From Virgibacillus ihumii (GTDB lineage Bacteria > Bacillota > Bacilli > Bacillales > Amphibacillaceae): 64,000 nucleotides of DNA. The stretch lies in contig NZ_CACVAN010000001.1 in the NCBI RefSeq assembly GCF_902726655.1, positions 3,224,001-3,288,000 on the forward strand. The letters are read 5' to 3'. The number at the start of each line of letters is the position of its first letter. The first letter of the stretch is position 1. Position numbers and translations under genes: made by a program. Under the pieces are notes generated by a model, which did not search any database, was not told where the DNA came from, and saw nothing but the letters and a program-made list of their open reading frames with translations. Positions 7,771 through 17,204 of the stretch are shown here, piece after piece.

Positions 7771-10176
7771 TTGTTAACGATGCATGCAGCAATTATTATT
7801 CCTTTTATAGTTGCCGCCTTTATTCCTTTTTTAGCGAAACGACTGAAAACACTACATATCGGCTGGTTTGTACTGCTTGTCCCATTTGGACTGTTTATTT
7901 TGCTTGCAAGCTATATTCCGGAGATAGCTGATGGGGAAATCTTTTTGCAAACGATTCATTGGATTCCCAGCTATGACATTAATTTCACAACATACATGGA
8001 CGGGCTCAGCATGATTTTGGGACTCTTAATTACCGGTGTAGGGGCTCTTGTGGTTCTTTACTCTATTTATTATTTATCCCCGGAGGAATCCTTAAAGCAT
8101 TTTTATGTCTTTTTGCTGTTATTTATGGGTGCAATGCTCGGGCTTGTGCTTTCAGATAATATCCTGGTTTTATACGTGTTTTGGGAATTGACAAGTATTT
8201 CCTCTTTTCTATTAATTGCGTTTTGGTACCATCGGAAAAGATCCAGGGAAGGTGCGGAAAAGTCGCTGCTTATTACGGTTAGCGGCGGCTTTGCGATGCT
8301 TGTCGGCTTTATTATGTTGTACGTGATGACAGGTACCTTCAGTGTCCGTGAGATTATCCGTGAAGTTTCGCAGTATACGGACCATACCCTTTTTCTGCCT
8401 GCAATGGTATTGATTCTTATAGGAGCATTTACGAAGTCGGCACAATTCCCTTTTCACATTTGGCTGCCGGACGCCATGGAAGCCCCAACACCGGTCAGTG
8501 CTTATTTGCATTCCGCTACGATGGTAAAAGCAGGAATTTATCTAGTTGCCCGTTTTACACCGGTTTTCGGCGGAGAAGCATTGTGGTTCTGGCTCGTTGG
8601 AGGGGTTGGTTGTTTAACACTTTTCTGGGGTTCGTTTAATGCAGTGAAACAAACCGATCTCAAGGCATTGCTTGCCTATTCAACTGTAAGTCAGCTCGGT
8701 ATGATTATGACGATGTTCGGTATCGGATCAGCTGCACTTTATTATGGTTATACAACAGAATCTGTAATCTATACACAAGCAATATTTGCGGCACTTTTCC
8801 ATTTAGTGAATCATTCAACCTTTAAAGGTGCGCTCTTTATGGTTATCGGAATTGTCGACCATGAGGTGGGAACTCGGGATATTCGCAAACTGGGCGGTTT
8901 GGTTACATTAATGCCGATTACATTTACCATCTCATTAATCGGAAGCTTCTCAATGGCAGGATTACCGCCATTTAATGGGTTTTTAAGTAAGGAAATGTTT
9001 TTTACTTCTGTCTTAACCATGAGTGAAATGAACATTTTCTCGATGGAAACCTGGGGAGTGCTGTTCCCGGTAATTGCTTGGGTTGCCAGTGTGTTTACGT
9101 TTATTTATTCGATGATTATTGTTTTTAAGGCATTTTTCGGGCCGTATCAGTTGGGAAAGCTGGAACGTCCGGGACATGAACCTCCGATCGGAATGCTGAT
9201 TGCACCCGCTGTTTTGGGTTTGATTGTGGTAGGCTTGTTTTTCTTTCCGAACATGTTGGGTAATAATTTACTTAAACCGGCGGTGGCAGGAATTTTCCCT
9301 ACATTCCCTGAAGACGAGCTTGGTATGAAAATTACACCATGGCATGGTTTTAATACGGAATTATTTATGACGATTGGCGTGGTTTCTGCCGGACTCTTAT
9401 TGTATCTCACATTGCGTTACTGGAAAGGGATTTACAGACTGTTTCCGGAAAAATGGACATTTAATGTGTTATTCCGTTATGTGCTGGATCAGCTCGAAAT
9501 CAAATCCAGAGTTGTAACCGACTCTTATATGACAGGGTTCCTGCGTGACTATTTTGTTTATATCTTTTTATTCTTTAGCATACTGATAGGCGGAGCGTTA
9601 ATCTACACAGGAGCGTTTGATTTTGAAGTATCCGGCAATGCACCGATTTCTGTCTATGAATGGATTCTTGCTGTTGTCATGATGGTTGCTGGAATTTCCA
9701 TTCTTTTTGCCAAATCACGGTTGACTGCCATTTTGCTGAACGGGGTGCTTGGATATTCCATTGCAGTTTTCTTTGTATTATTCCGGGCACCGGATCTGGC
9801 ACTTACCCAGGTTGGTATTGAAACTGTAACGACGGTTCTCTTCCTTGTCAGTTATTATTTTTTGCCGGAATGGCAAAAGGAGAATACGCCTAAGCGTACA
9901 AAGGGCCTTAATATCCTTATATCTTTATCGGTTGGTGCAGTCTTCATCATCGTTGCGCTTGCTGCCCAAAGCGGGAAATTGTTTGAAACCATATCCGGTT
10001 ATTATGAAAATTCCTATCAGCTTGCCGGAGGGAAAAATATTGTCAATACAATATTAGGCGATTTCCGGGCTTTTGATACAATGCTCGAAGTGGTTGTTCT
10101 CCTGATTGCAGGGATTGGTGTATATTCCTTTGTCAAGTCGAAATCCAAAAAAGGAGGGCACAACCTTGAAGATTAA
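7771..10176 (+). CDS. mrpA: Mrp Na+/H+ antiporter subunit A
   Basis: An 801-residue, highly hydrophobic protein, the largest subunit of the multi-subunit Mrp (Mnh) Na+(Ca2+)/H+ antiporter. It is homologous to complex I NuoL, including the NuoL-like motifs VLYVFWELTSISSFLLI and KSAQFPFHIWLPDAMEAPTPVSAYLHSATMVKAGIYL. The C-terminal region contains the extra helices typical of MrpA (around FRAPDLALTQVGIETV). The start is TTG 7771, with GGAGG seven bases upstream; ATG 7780 would be too far away. First gene of a complete seven-gene operon A-G that supports Na+ export and pH homeostasis. Confidence 0.95.
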   Translation: MLTMHAAIIIPFIVAAFIPFLAKRLKTLHIGWFVLLVPFGLFILLASYIPEIADGEIFLQTIHWIPSYDINFTTYMDGLSMILGLLITGVGALVVLYSIYYLSPEESLKHFYVFLLLFMGAMLGLVLSDNILVLYVFWELTSISSFLLIAFWYHRKRSREGAEKSLLITVSGGFAMLVGFIMLYVMTGTFSVREIIREVSQYTDHTLFLPAMVLILIGAFTKSAQFPFHIWLPDAMEAPTPVSAYLHSATMVKAGIYLVARFTPVFGGEALWFWLVGGVGCLTLFWGSFNAVKQTDLKALLAYSTVSQLGMIMTMFGIGSAALYYGYTTESVIYTQAIFAALFHLVNHSTFKGALFMVIGIVDHEVGTRDIRKLGGLVTLMPITFTISLIGSFSMAGLPPFNGFLSKEMFFTSVLTMSEMNIFSMETWGVLFPVIAWVASVFTFIYSMIIVFKAFFGPYQLGKLERPGHEPPIGMLIAPAVLGLIVVGLFFFPNMLGNNLLKPAVAGIFPTFPEDELGMKITPWHGFNTELFMTIGVVSAGLLLYLTLRYWKGIYRLFPEKWTFNVLFRYVLDQLEIKSRVVTDSYMTGFLRDYFVYIFLFFSILIGGALIYTGAFDFEVSGNAPISVYEWILAVVMMVAGISILFAKSRLTAILLNGVLGYSIAVFFVLFRAPDLALTQVGIETVTTVLFLVSYYFLPEWQKENTPKRTKGLNILISLSVGAVFIIVALAAQSGKLFETISGYYENSYQLAGGKNIVNTILGDFRAFDTMLEVVVLLIAGIGVYSFVKSKSKKGGHNLED

Positions 10177-10588
10177 TGATGTTATTTTGCATGCAGTAAC
10201 AAAAATTGTCGTGTTTATTCTATTGACGATGGCAGTTTATTTATTTCTCTCCGGGCATCATAACCCCGGGGGCGGATTTATTGGAGGAATAATACTGGCT
10301 GCTGCTTTTGTGCTCCTCTTTCTTGCATTTGATATGGAAACGATAAAGTCCGGACTTCCATTTGATTTTAAAATTGTAGCAGCAATAGGTGCTTTCATCG
10401 CAGTTTGTACTGGCTTCGGTTCCCTTGTTTTCGGTGAGCCTTTTCTGAGTATGACCCATGGTTATTTTGAACTTCCATACTTCGGGGAAACAGAACTCAC
10501 AACAGTTACCATTTTTGAAACCGGAGTAGCACTTACTGTTGTCGGAGTTGTGGTGACGATAATTCTTACGATTGGGGATGATGTATAA
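10166..10588 (+). CDS. mrpB: Mrp Na+/H+ antiporter subunit B
   Basis: 140 residues with four hydrophobic stretches and the family motif SGHHNPGGGFIGG near residues 29-41. The start is TTG 10166, with AAGGAGGG before it, and overlaps the mrpA end by 11 bp. A longer reading from 10106 would lie within mrpA and is rejected. It is a small membrane subunit needed for assembly and activity of the Mrp complex. Confidence 0.93.
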   Translation: MKINDVILHAVTKIVVFILLTMAVYLFLSGHHNPGGGFIGGIILAAAFVLLFLAFDMETIKSGLPFDFKIVAAIGAFIAVCTGFGSLVFGEPFLSMTHGYFELPYFGETELTTVTIFETGVALTVVGVVVTIILTIGDDV

Positions 10589-10589
10589 G

Positions 10590-10928
10590 ATGGAAACATT
10601 AATAATCGTCCTGGCCGGGGTACTGGTTTCAGCAGCTACTTATTTGCTGCTTTCCAGAAGTGTGATTCGGGTTATTCTGGGAACGGCAATTCTCTCACAT
10701 GCCGCACATCTTTTGATTATCAGTATGGGCGGGTTGAAAACAGGGGCGGTGCCTATATTGGGTAAAGAAGTGTCTTCCTTTACCGATGCTCTTCCACAGG
10801 CACTGATTTTAACATCCATTGTCATCAGTTTTGCCGTCACTGCCATCATGCTCGTACTTGCAATTAGGGCCTATCAAAAGCTGGGAACTGATAATCTTCT
10901 GAAGTTGAGAGGTTTTAATGATGACTAA
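10590..10928 (+). CDS. mrpC: Mrp Na+/H+ antiporter subunit C
   Basis: 112 residues and three hydrophobic helices, homologous to NuoK of complex I (GTAILSHAAHLLIISMGG; DALPQALILTSIVISFAVTA). The start ATG 10590 follows the mrpB stop by one base, with GGGGATGAT upstream; alternative ATGs at 10578 and 10581 are possible. Structural subunit of the Mrp complex. Confidence 0.92.
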   Translation: METLIIVLAGVLVSAATYLLLSRSVIRVILGTAILSHAAHLLIISMGGLKTGAVPILGKEVSSFTDALPQALILTSIVISFAVTAIMLVLAIRAYQKLGTDNLLKLRGFNDD

Positions 10929-12399
10929 CATTCTTGTACTCCCAATGGCTATTCCTGTTCTGACAGGTATCATCCTTATTTTTCTCCGTCATTATATTGG
11001 TGCCGGGCGGTGGATAAGCTTCAGTGTAATGATGGCGAATACGTTCATTAGCCTTTATATTTTGAATCAAATTCAATCGGAAGGAATACTGCGGCTTGAT
11101 TTTGGCGGATGGGAACCGCCATTTGGTATTTTGTTTGTCGCGGATTCTTTTTCTATGCTGCTCGTACTAACAACAAGTCTTATCACCGCGGTTTGTCTTT
11201 TATATGCTTTTTCCTCTATTGGTGAAAAGAGAGAAAAAATGTTTTTTTACCCGTTTGTGAATTTCCTTGTAGCAGGTGTGAATGGCTCTTTTTTAACCGG
11301 GGATATTTTCAATCTGTACGTTAATTTTGAGATTATGCTGTTGGCTTCTTATGTTCTTATTGCGCTTGGGGACAGAAAACTTCAATTTCGGGAATCAATC
11401 AAATATGTAGCCATTAATGTCGTCTCATCGTTCTTTTTCCTGATTGGGATTGCCTACCTTTATGGAATGGTTGGAACATTGAATATGGCGCATATATCAC
11501 AGCGTGTAGCCGAATCCGGTCAGACACCGCTGTTAACAGTCATTGGTGTTGTATTTCTGGTGGTTTTCAGTTTAAAAGCCGGACTTTTTCTGTATTATTG
11601 GCTTCCCGGATCCTACAGTGCACCTCCAACTGCAGTTGCTGCACTGTTTGGGGCGCTTATGACAAAAGTCGGAATCTATGCCATGTTCCGTATGTTTACA
11701 CTGGTTTTTTACCATGAACCTCAAATCACGCATAATATGATAGGGATTTTAGCTGCACTAACTCTAATTGGTGGAAGCATTGGCGCTATTGCGTACAGGG
11801 ATATCCGCCTGATTGTTTCCTATAATGTATTGATTGCCGTCGGCTTTATTATGGTGGGGCTTGCTGTTGGAACACCCGAGGCAATTGAGGGATCCATCTA
11901 TTATTTGGTGCATGATATGGTTGTGAAAGCATTGTTGTTTCTTGTGGCTGGTACCATGATTGTACTTGCCGGTACAGCAAGAATTGATAACATGAGCGGG
12001 ATGATTAGGAATTACCCGGTGCTTGGCTGGATATTTTTCATAGTTACGTTGTCATTGGCCGGTATTCCCCCACTTAGCGGTTTTATTGGCAAAGTGCTGG
12101 TGGGTCAGGGTGCAGTCGAGACAGGAGCATATATCCTCGTTGCACTTGCTTTTTTGTCGAGTATCTTTGTATTGTATTCATTGCTGAGAGTCTTCCTGAA
12201 CTGTTTTTGGGGAGAGACAATTATTAGTGTGGAAGATGAAATCCCCATGAAAAAAGGGTGGATTATACCATGCATGCTCCTGACAATTTGTACGATTGGT
12301 TTGGGATTGGGGGCCGAACCGCTCGCTGTCTATGTTGAAGATGCCGCAAATACACTTTTGAATCCGGAAGTTTATATTGATGCTGTGATGAACAAATAA
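10918..12399 (+). CDS. mrpD: Mrp Na+/H+ antiporter subunit D
   Basis: 493 residues, a NuoN/NuoM-like proton-antiporter subunit with about 14 helices. Typical segments are GDIFNLYVNFEIMLLASYVLIALG, the helix with LKAGLFLYYWLPGSYSAPPTAVAALFGALMTKVGIYAMFR (the channel lysine region), and AGIPPLSGFIGK. It overlaps the mrpC end by 11 bp, and GAGAGG precedes the tandem ATGs at 10918 and 10921. With MrpA it forms the ion-translocating core. Confidence 0.95.
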   Translation: MMTNILVLPMAIPVLTGIILIFLRHYIGAGRWISFSVMMANTFISLYILNQIQSEGILRLDFGGWEPPFGILFVADSFSMLLVLTTSLITAVCLLYAFSSIGEKREKMFFYPFVNFLVAGVNGSFLTGDIFNLYVNFEIMLLASYVLIALGDRKLQFRESIKYVAINVVSSFFFLIGIAYLYGMVGTLNMAHISQRVAESGQTPLLTVIGVVFLVVFSLKAGLFLYYWLPGSYSAPPTAVAALFGALMTKVGIYAMFRMFTLVFYHEPQITHNMIGILAALTLIGGSIGAIAYRDIRLIVSYNVLIAVGFIMVGLAVGTPEAIEGSIYYLVHDMVVKALLFLVAGTMIVLAGTARIDNMSGMIRNYPVLGWIFFIVTLSLAGIPPLSGFIGKVLVGQGAVETGAYILVALAFLSSIFVLYSLLRVFLNCFWGETIISVEDEIPMKKGWIIPCMLLTICTIGLGLGAEPLAVYVEDAANTLLNPEVYIDAVMNK

Positions 12400-12433
12400 T
12401 GGTAGAGGGTTATAACGAAAGGGGTGAATGCAG

Positions 12434-12916
12434 GTGCCTGCCCAGTTTTTACTGAATTTAAGTATTGCATTTCTATGGATGATGTTTAAAGATGAAAGTG
12501 ATTTAAACTTTACCACTTTTGTTACGGGGTACATTATTGGGATTGGTATTATTTTTGTTATGCACCGGTTTTTCGGCGACCGGTTTTATTTACACAGATT
12601 CTATATGGTCATGAAACTTGTTTTTATATTTATTTCCGAGCTGATGCAGTCCAGCATCCATACCCTGAAACATATTTTACGGCCAAACATTCGGATCAAG
12701 CCGGGAATTTTTAAATATGAAACAGAGCTCAGAGGTGAATGGGAGATACCTGCTCTCGGTCTGCTTTTGACATTGACCCCGGGTTCCGTTGTGTTGGAAG
12801 TGACCCCTGATGGGGATGCTTTTTATATTCACGCAATGGATGTGGAAGAATCTAAGGAAATGCTGTTGAAGTCTCTTTCCAAATTTGAAAAAGCTATTAT
12901 GGAGGTGACAAGGTAA
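12434..12916 (+). CDS. mrpE: Mrp Na+/H+ antiporter subunit E
   Basis: 160 residues. The N-terminal half has hydrophobic helices (QFLLNLSIAFLWMMF; FTTFVTGYIIGIGIIF), and the C-terminal cytoplasmic domain includes the family motif LLLTLTPGSVVLEV. I prefer GTG 12434, six bases after AAAGGGGTGA; ATG 12428 is immediately adjacent to that site. The stop overlaps the mrpF start as TAATG. Confidence 0.92.
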   Translation: MPAQFLLNLSIAFLWMMFKDESDLNFTTFVTGYIIGIGIIFVMHRFFGDRFYLHRFYMVMKLVFIFISELMQSSIHTLKHILRPNIRIKPGIFKYETELRGEWEIPALGLLLTLTPGSVVLEVTPDGDAFYIHAMDVEESKEMLLKSLSKFEKAIMEVTR

Positions 12917-13200
12917 TGACAGAAATCATGCTCATTACAGCACTGGTTTTATTTGGATTGGCAAGTGCTATTACACTGGTTCGTATTATCATTGGACCGA
13001 GTCTTCCTGATAGGATCATTGCACTGGATATGATTGGGGTTATCCTTGTATCTGTGGTTGCTGTAATTTCTGTTCTGCTCAATACCAAAGCGTTTCTTGA
13101 AGTTATCCTGATTCTGGCTATATTGGCTTTTATCAGTACCATTGCTTTTGCAAGATACATAGAGAGGGGGGTTGTCATTGAACGCAAGCGAAATAGGTGA
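12916..13200 (+). CDS. mrpF: Mrp Na+/H+ antiporter subunit F
   Basis: 94 residues with three membrane helices. It has the MrpF/PhaF signature IIGPSLPDRIIALDMIG and ends in a basic tail (IERKRNR). The start ATG 12916 is coupled to the mrpE stop, with GGAGGTGACAAGG upstream. Small membrane subunit of the antiporter. Confidence 0.93.
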   Translation: MTEIMLITALVLFGLASAITLVRIIIGPSLPDRIIALDMIGVILVSVVAVISVLLNTKAFLEVILILAILAFISTIAFARYIERGVVIERKRNR

Positions 13201-13561
13201 ATTTATCGCGGCACTGCTAATCCTTATTGGCAGTATAATAGCTGTCATAAGCGCGATAGGGATTATACGCTTTCCGGATGTCTATACTCGTTCCCATGCA
13301 GCTACGAAAAGCTCGACATTGTCTATCCTGTTGACATTATTTGGTGCATTTCTGTTTTTCTGGTGGGGACAGTCCATTTTCAGTGTTCGTATTCTCCTGG
13401 GAATTCTGTTTGTATTTTTAACAGCCCCGGTTGCAGGCCATCTTATTTCTAGAGCAGCATATCGCCGAAAAGTTAAAATGGCTGACACAACTGTAGAAGA
13501 TGAATTATATGATGTACTCCATAAAAAAGGAGCGGAGGACAGTAAGCAGCATTCTGAATAG
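13178..13561 (+). CDS. mrpG: Mrp Na+/H+ antiporter subunit G
   Basis: 127 residues and three helices, with the MrpG signature GIIRFPDVYTRSHAATKSSTL. The start is TTG 13178, with GAGAGGGGGG six bases upstream; TTG 13172 abuts that site. It overlaps the mrpF end by 23 bp and closes the operon. The C-terminal 25 residues are charged and cytoplasmic. Confidence 0.93.
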   Translation: MNASEIGEFIAALLILIGSIIAVISAIGIIRFPDVYTRSHAATKSSTLSILLTLFGAFLFFWWGQSIFSVRILLGILFVFLTAPVAGHLISRAAYRRKVKMADTTVEDELYDVLHKKGAEDSKQHSE

Positions 13562-13663
13562 CCAAAAATCTGCCCCCGCTTTTCTGAAGCTAAGTTCTGC
13601 TCCCAAACGCGAACTCCGATATTACGGTAATATCTAATTAAGGAAAGTTCTATAAAATAAAAA

Positions 13664-13694
13664 TGGCCGAACAGCTAAAATTGCTGATCGGCCA
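13664..13694 (-). terminator. terminator between mrpG and the OYE gene
   Basis: Interrupted stem TGGCCGA..CAGC/GCTG..TCGGCCA with a short loop. On the minus strand it is followed by TTTTTATTTTA, so it mainly serves the reductase gene, and it may also end the Mrp transcript from the other side. Confidence 0.75.
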
Positions 13695-13763
13695 GAAAAG
13701 TTTGCGGGAATATTATTTTGAATGAATACCAGACTTCTGTCCTTTGTTAGAAGGATCGTTTTA

Positions 13764-14840
13764 TTACCACCCGCGCTCATACTGAGGCGGTGTGTCCAGA
13801 CTTTCCAGCTGATGGACAGCATGTGCGGCTTGTTTTGGGAAATATGGATCCCGCAGCATTTTTCTTGCCATCAGCACGATGTCACAGCGCCCGTTGCGGA
13901 TATGGTCATCTGCCTGCATCCCATCTGTAATCAGGCCTACACCGGCTGTTGCAATATCTGCTTCATGCCGGATTTTTTCCGCAAAAGAGATTTGATAACC
14001 TGGTCCGACATCGATTGATGGACTCGGCGTATTGCCTCCGGAACTGCAATCGATCAGGTCCACTCCTTCGTCCTTTAAGCGTTTGGACAGCGCAATGGAA
14101 TCTTCCATTGTCCAGCCGCCCTTTTCCCAATCTGAACTGGATATCCGTACAGTAAATGGCAGGTTATCCGGCCATTCTTCAAGCATTAATCGCACTGTTT
14201 CGACTGTAAACCGGATCCGATTTTCAAAACTGCCGCCATACTCATCTGTCCGCTGATTGCTTAGTGGTGAATAGAAACTATGTGCTAAATAACCATGTGC
14301 TGCATGAAATTCAACCCACTCGAACCCTGCGTCCCGGGCTCTGGCTGTTGCCTGTCGAAATGCCTCCTGTACCTCCTGAATGTCTGCTTTTGACATTTCC
14401 TCTGGTACGCGGTTGTTCTCGGAAAAAGCAACAGGACTTGGGGCGACAACTTTCCATCCGCCCTGGTCATCAGGAACATTAACGCCAAATTCCTTCTGTT
14501 TCCACGGGGCATATGTGGACGCCTTTCTACCAGCATGTGCCAACTGAATCCCTGGTACAGCCCCCTGGTCTTTGATAAACTGGGTAATCCGCTTGAAAGC
14601 TTCTGTATGTTTGTCCGAATAAATACCCAAATCTTCTGGGGAAATACGTCCCTTTGGTTCAACAGCTGATGCTTCAGCAATCACCAGCCCTGCACCGCCA
14701 ACAGCGCGGGAACCAAGATGAACAAGATGCCAGTCATTCGGCAGACCGTCATCTGAACTGTATTGACACATTGGTGAGACCCCAATCCGATTACGCAGTG
14801 TTATATCCTTTATTGTTAATGGAGAAAAAAGATGTGACAT
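13764..14840 (-). CDS. NADH:flavin oxidoreductase, old yellow enzyme family (NamA/YqjM type)
   Basis: 358 residues forming an FMN-dependent TIM-barrel ene-reductase that reduces activated C=C bonds and electrophilic xenobiotics with NADPH. Seen: the N-terminal LFSPLTIKDITLRNRIGVSPMCQYSSDDG (the Cys of PMCQYS tunes FMN redox in the YqjM class), GIQLAHAGRKAS, the substrate-binding WVEFHAAHGYLAHSFYSPLSNQRTDEYGGSFENRIRF, and C-terminal GRCDIVLMARKMLRDPYFP. About 20 residues longer than B. subtilis YqjM. AGGAGG lies 11 bp before the ATG. Monocistronic. Confidence 0.88.
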   Translation of the reverse strand: MSHLFSPLTIKDITLRNRIGVSPMCQYSSDDGLPNDWHLVHLGSRAVGGAGLVIAEASAVEPKGRISPEDLGIYSDKHTEAFKRITQFIKDQGAVPGIQLAHAGRKASTYAPWKQKEFGVNVPDDQGGWKVVAPSPVAFSENNRVPEEMSKADIQEVQEAFRQATARARDAGFEWVEFHAAHGYLAHSFYSPLSNQRTDEYGGSFENRIRFTVETVRLMLEEWPDNLPFTVRISSSDWEKGGWTMEDSIALSKRLKDEGVDLIDCSSGGNTPSPSIDVGPGYQISFAEKIRHEADIATAGVGLITDGMQADDHIRNGRCDIVLMARKMLRDPYFPKQAAHAVHQLESLDTPPQYERGW

Positions 14841-15088
14841 AGAGTATGAAGCCTCCTATTGTATATCGATTTCAATACCACTACCATATTCAGGAATACT
14901 TTATGTTAAAATTTCTTACTTGTCAATTCAGCCGCCTCCGTGATGAAGAATAAATTGGTTATTTTGAACGGCAGTTTTCCATCGCTCTTCCACGATAAAA
15001 TTACTGGTTTAGATATATATAAAATACTTGTGTTATGATTATTTCAAGTTACTGTTATGCAGTAAAGAGTTTTTGGAGGTAATGTACG

Positions 15089-16003
15089 ATGAAATATGAA
15101 AAGGCCCTGTTCGTTTTCAACGGTAATGAAAATGACTCCAAAATGCAGCAGAATCTGGCTGGAACATTGCCTGTTTTGTCCGCGGCTGTTAAGGAACTGA
15201 CCGTTATTCAGACAATGTCTATTGAGGATTTGAAAGGTACTTGTGTGGACTTTGCACCAAAAGTTGATCTGGTAATCATTCTTGGCGGGGATGGTACCGT
15301 TCATGAATGTATTAATAGTATCGCTCCCCTAGAAAAACGTCCTGTTATCGCGATTCTTCCCGGGGGAACGTGTAATGATTTCAGCCGGATGCTTAACATA
15401 CCGCAAAATTTGAGTCAGGCAGCCGCTGCAATTGTGAATGGTGAAGTAAAGGAAATTGATGTTGGAAATGCCGACAAGCGATATTTTCTTAATTTTTGGG
15501 GGATTGGTCTTGTTTCGGAAACATCGTTAAATATCAGTGAGACACAAAAACAGAATTTCGGGGTGCTCAGTTATTTTATGAGTACACTAAAAACGGTTAA
15601 TCAGGCAGAATCGTTTTCATACAACATAACGAGCGATAACGAAAACTATGAGGGCAAAGCGGTTATGGTTCTTGTTTTAAATGGAAAATTTGTCGGAACC
15701 AGGCAGTTTCCAATTCCTGCGATAAGCCCGGCAGATGGACTGCTTGATGTGCTCATCATAAAGGAGTCGACAATTGCGTCATTACGAGAATTATTGTCAA
15801 TGAACCATCCAAGTACTGACGCTGAGCAACTTAAGGAGATTGTCCATTTTCAGGCATCGTCTATCCAAATTTCAACTGGCAAGGAAATGAGTGTCGATAT
15901 GGATGGAGAAGTCGATGGTATCACGCCTGATAAAATCAGTATACTTCCCGATCATATTCGGATGATACACCTTCCTGTGACCGACAAACAAATGCAGCCT
16001 TGA
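15089..16003 (+). CDS. diacylglycerol/lipid kinase family protein (DagK/YegS-like)
   Basis: 304 residues. The DAGK catalytic domain shows the nucleotide-binding LGGDGTVHECIN (about 65-76) and LPGGTCNDFSRML (about 91-103). The C-terminal beta-rich domain includes the YegS-type ending MDGEVDG. Such enzymes phosphorylate diacylglycerol or related lipids on the inner face of the membrane; this paralogue's substrate is not determined. TTTTGGAGG precedes the ATG. An extended -10-like element lies about 50 bp upstream. Confidence 0.85.
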   Translation: MKYEKALFVFNGNENDSKMQQNLAGTLPVLSAAVKELTVIQTMSIEDLKGTCVDFAPKVDLVIILGGDGTVHECINSIAPLEKRPVIAILPGGTCNDFSRMLNIPQNLSQAAAAIVNGEVKEIDVGNADKRYFLNFWGIGLVSETSLNISETQKQNFGVLSYFMSTLKTVNQAESFSYNITSDNENYEGKAVMVLVLNGKFVGTRQFPIPAISPADGLLDVLIIKESTIASLRELLSMNHPSTDAEQLKEIVHFQASSIQISTGKEMSVDMDGEVDGITPDKISILPDHIRMIHLPVTDKQMQP

Positions 16004-16150
16004 ATGGGTACACATGCATGGCTACAATAAAAAAGTGCGGATGTGTGATTTGAATCACAGTACAAAAGCTTAGCATATTGTATTCTTTACATGGGATGGG
16101 CTTCTGTTCTGTAAATGGGATATAAACGAACCATTGGGAACAGACCATAT

Positions 16151-16188
16151 GCAAAGTACGCTTCTGTTGGAGCGTACTTTGCTTTTTA
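16151..16188 (+). terminator. strong terminator downstream of the lipid kinase gene
   Basis: A perfect 12-bp stem GCAAAGTACGCT/AGCGTACTTTGC with an 8-nt loop and a TTTTT tail, about 150 bp after the kinase stop. Confidence 0.85.
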
Positions 16189-16194
16189 CTCCTG

Positions 16195-16281
16195 GCAGTT
16201 AAGAAAGAATAAAATCCTTTCTTACTGCATAAGTGCAACTATGACTGTCACCTAAAAGCTTGGTGACAACCAAGTTTTCTA
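16195..16281 (+). repeat. dispersed intergenic element, copy A
   Basis: About 86 bp, starting GCAGTTAAGA and ending CCAAGTTTTCTA. It can fold into hairpins: AAGAAAG/CTTTCTT, then GTCACC/GGTGAC overlapping CTTGGT/AACCAAG. An inverted copy at 37345-37430 differs at only a handful of positions, and a rearranged relative lies at 50217-50305. Confidence 0.88.
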
Positions 16282-16418
16282 AACTGAGACTGCAGCGATT
16301 TTTTCGTAATATTATTGTAATCTTTTTCACATAAACTCGTTTATTTTGTTACATACGTGGGTAAATAATGTGTGAGGTTTAAAATATAAATTCATAAACT
16401 TCAGGGAGGATATCATCT

Positions 16419-16700
16419 ATGAATGAGAAAAATGTGATTGTATATGTAAGTGATGACTGTTCTCAATGCGATAAATTGCTGGAGCATTTAAATAAATTGA
16501 ATGTAAATTATCAGACTAAAAATGTCACGGAAAACCATAAATATATGGAACAGCTTCAGGAGAAAGGTGTCTTTGGTACACCTGTTACGTTTGTTGATAA
16601 TCAAATGATTTTAGGACTGCAAAAAAATAAAATGAATCGAATGTTAGGTGAAAGTAATCAGGGAAGCACGTTTTACAGTACCGGATATGGAAGTTATTAA
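16419..16700 (+). CDS. glutaredoxin-family protein
   Basis: 93 residues with a thioredoxin-like fold. The redox motif is CSQC (C14-x-x-C17) and the cis-proline motif GTPVTF is at about 53-58. The C-terminal tail (about 75-93) is Gly/Ser/Tyr-rich and not part of the fold. Probably a thiol-disulfide oxidoreductase like the NrdH/YruB group; partner unknown. GGGAGGATATCATCT precedes the ATG. Confidence 0.85.
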   Translation: MNEKNVIVYVSDDCSQCDKLLEHLNKLNVNYQTKNVTENHKYMEQLQEKGVFGTPVTFVDNQMILGLQKNKMNRMLGESNQGSTFYSTGYGSY

Positions 16701-16766
16701 CCTTCCGCACACTTTCGGCGGTTTTCGCATATTTTAATGAAAGAACCTGCAGAAGAGGTGTGTGTA

Positions 16767-17105
16767 ATGGACAGAAATCATGTTGATTATATGAATCATG
16801 AACGACCCTATATCCGGCAATCACCGTTTAATAAACCTGTTCCCCAACGCAAAGAAACCTTCCAGACACCTTTTGAGTATTTTTCCAAACCAAGTCAACC
16901 GCTTAACTGGCATCCGGCTAACAAAACGGGCGGCCAGTCCCGCGCAGCAACTGAACGAAATGAACTGTTTCATTATTTTGAAACGAAAAAAGAGGAGGTT
17001 GACCTGGATAAATTGGTGTCTGCAATCGGTCAGGTTTCCAATACCGTTCAACAGGTTTCCCCGGTTGTTAAACAAATTGGTGCACTCATGAAGCAATTCA
17101 AATAG
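16767..17105 (+). CDS. YppG-like family protein
   Basis: 112 residues with no signal peptide or membrane segment. The N-terminal half is rich in Pro, Gln, Asn and aromatic residues (PFNKPVPQRKETFQTPFEYFSKP). The C-terminal amphipathic helix LDKLVSAIGQVSNTVQQVSPVVKQIGALMKQFK matches the YppG-like family, conserved in spore-forming Bacillaceae. Function not established; a spore-coat association is only a guess. Start ATG 16767 after AGAGGTG. Confidence 0.7.
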   Translation: MDRNHVDYMNHERPYIRQSPFNKPVPQRKETFQTPFEYFSKPSQPLNWHPANKTGGQSRAATERNELFHYFETKKEEVDLDKLVSAIGQVSNTVQQVSPVVKQIGALMKQFK

Positions 17106-17204
17106 ACCAGCAGCTGATGAAAAATTATTCATCGGCTTTAATTTTGTATTATTAGCGGTGTGAAGGGGTAAATAAAGAGTAAGGGATGACAAAGGAGAAT
17201 TTGT

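Larger units (their letters stand above)
16004..16418. other. intergenic region with terminator and dispersed repeat
   Basis: 415 bp with no credible ORF. It contains the terminator at 16151-16188 and one copy of the dispersed element at 16195-16281, followed by AT-rich leader sequence of the glutaredoxin gene. Confidence 0.6.
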
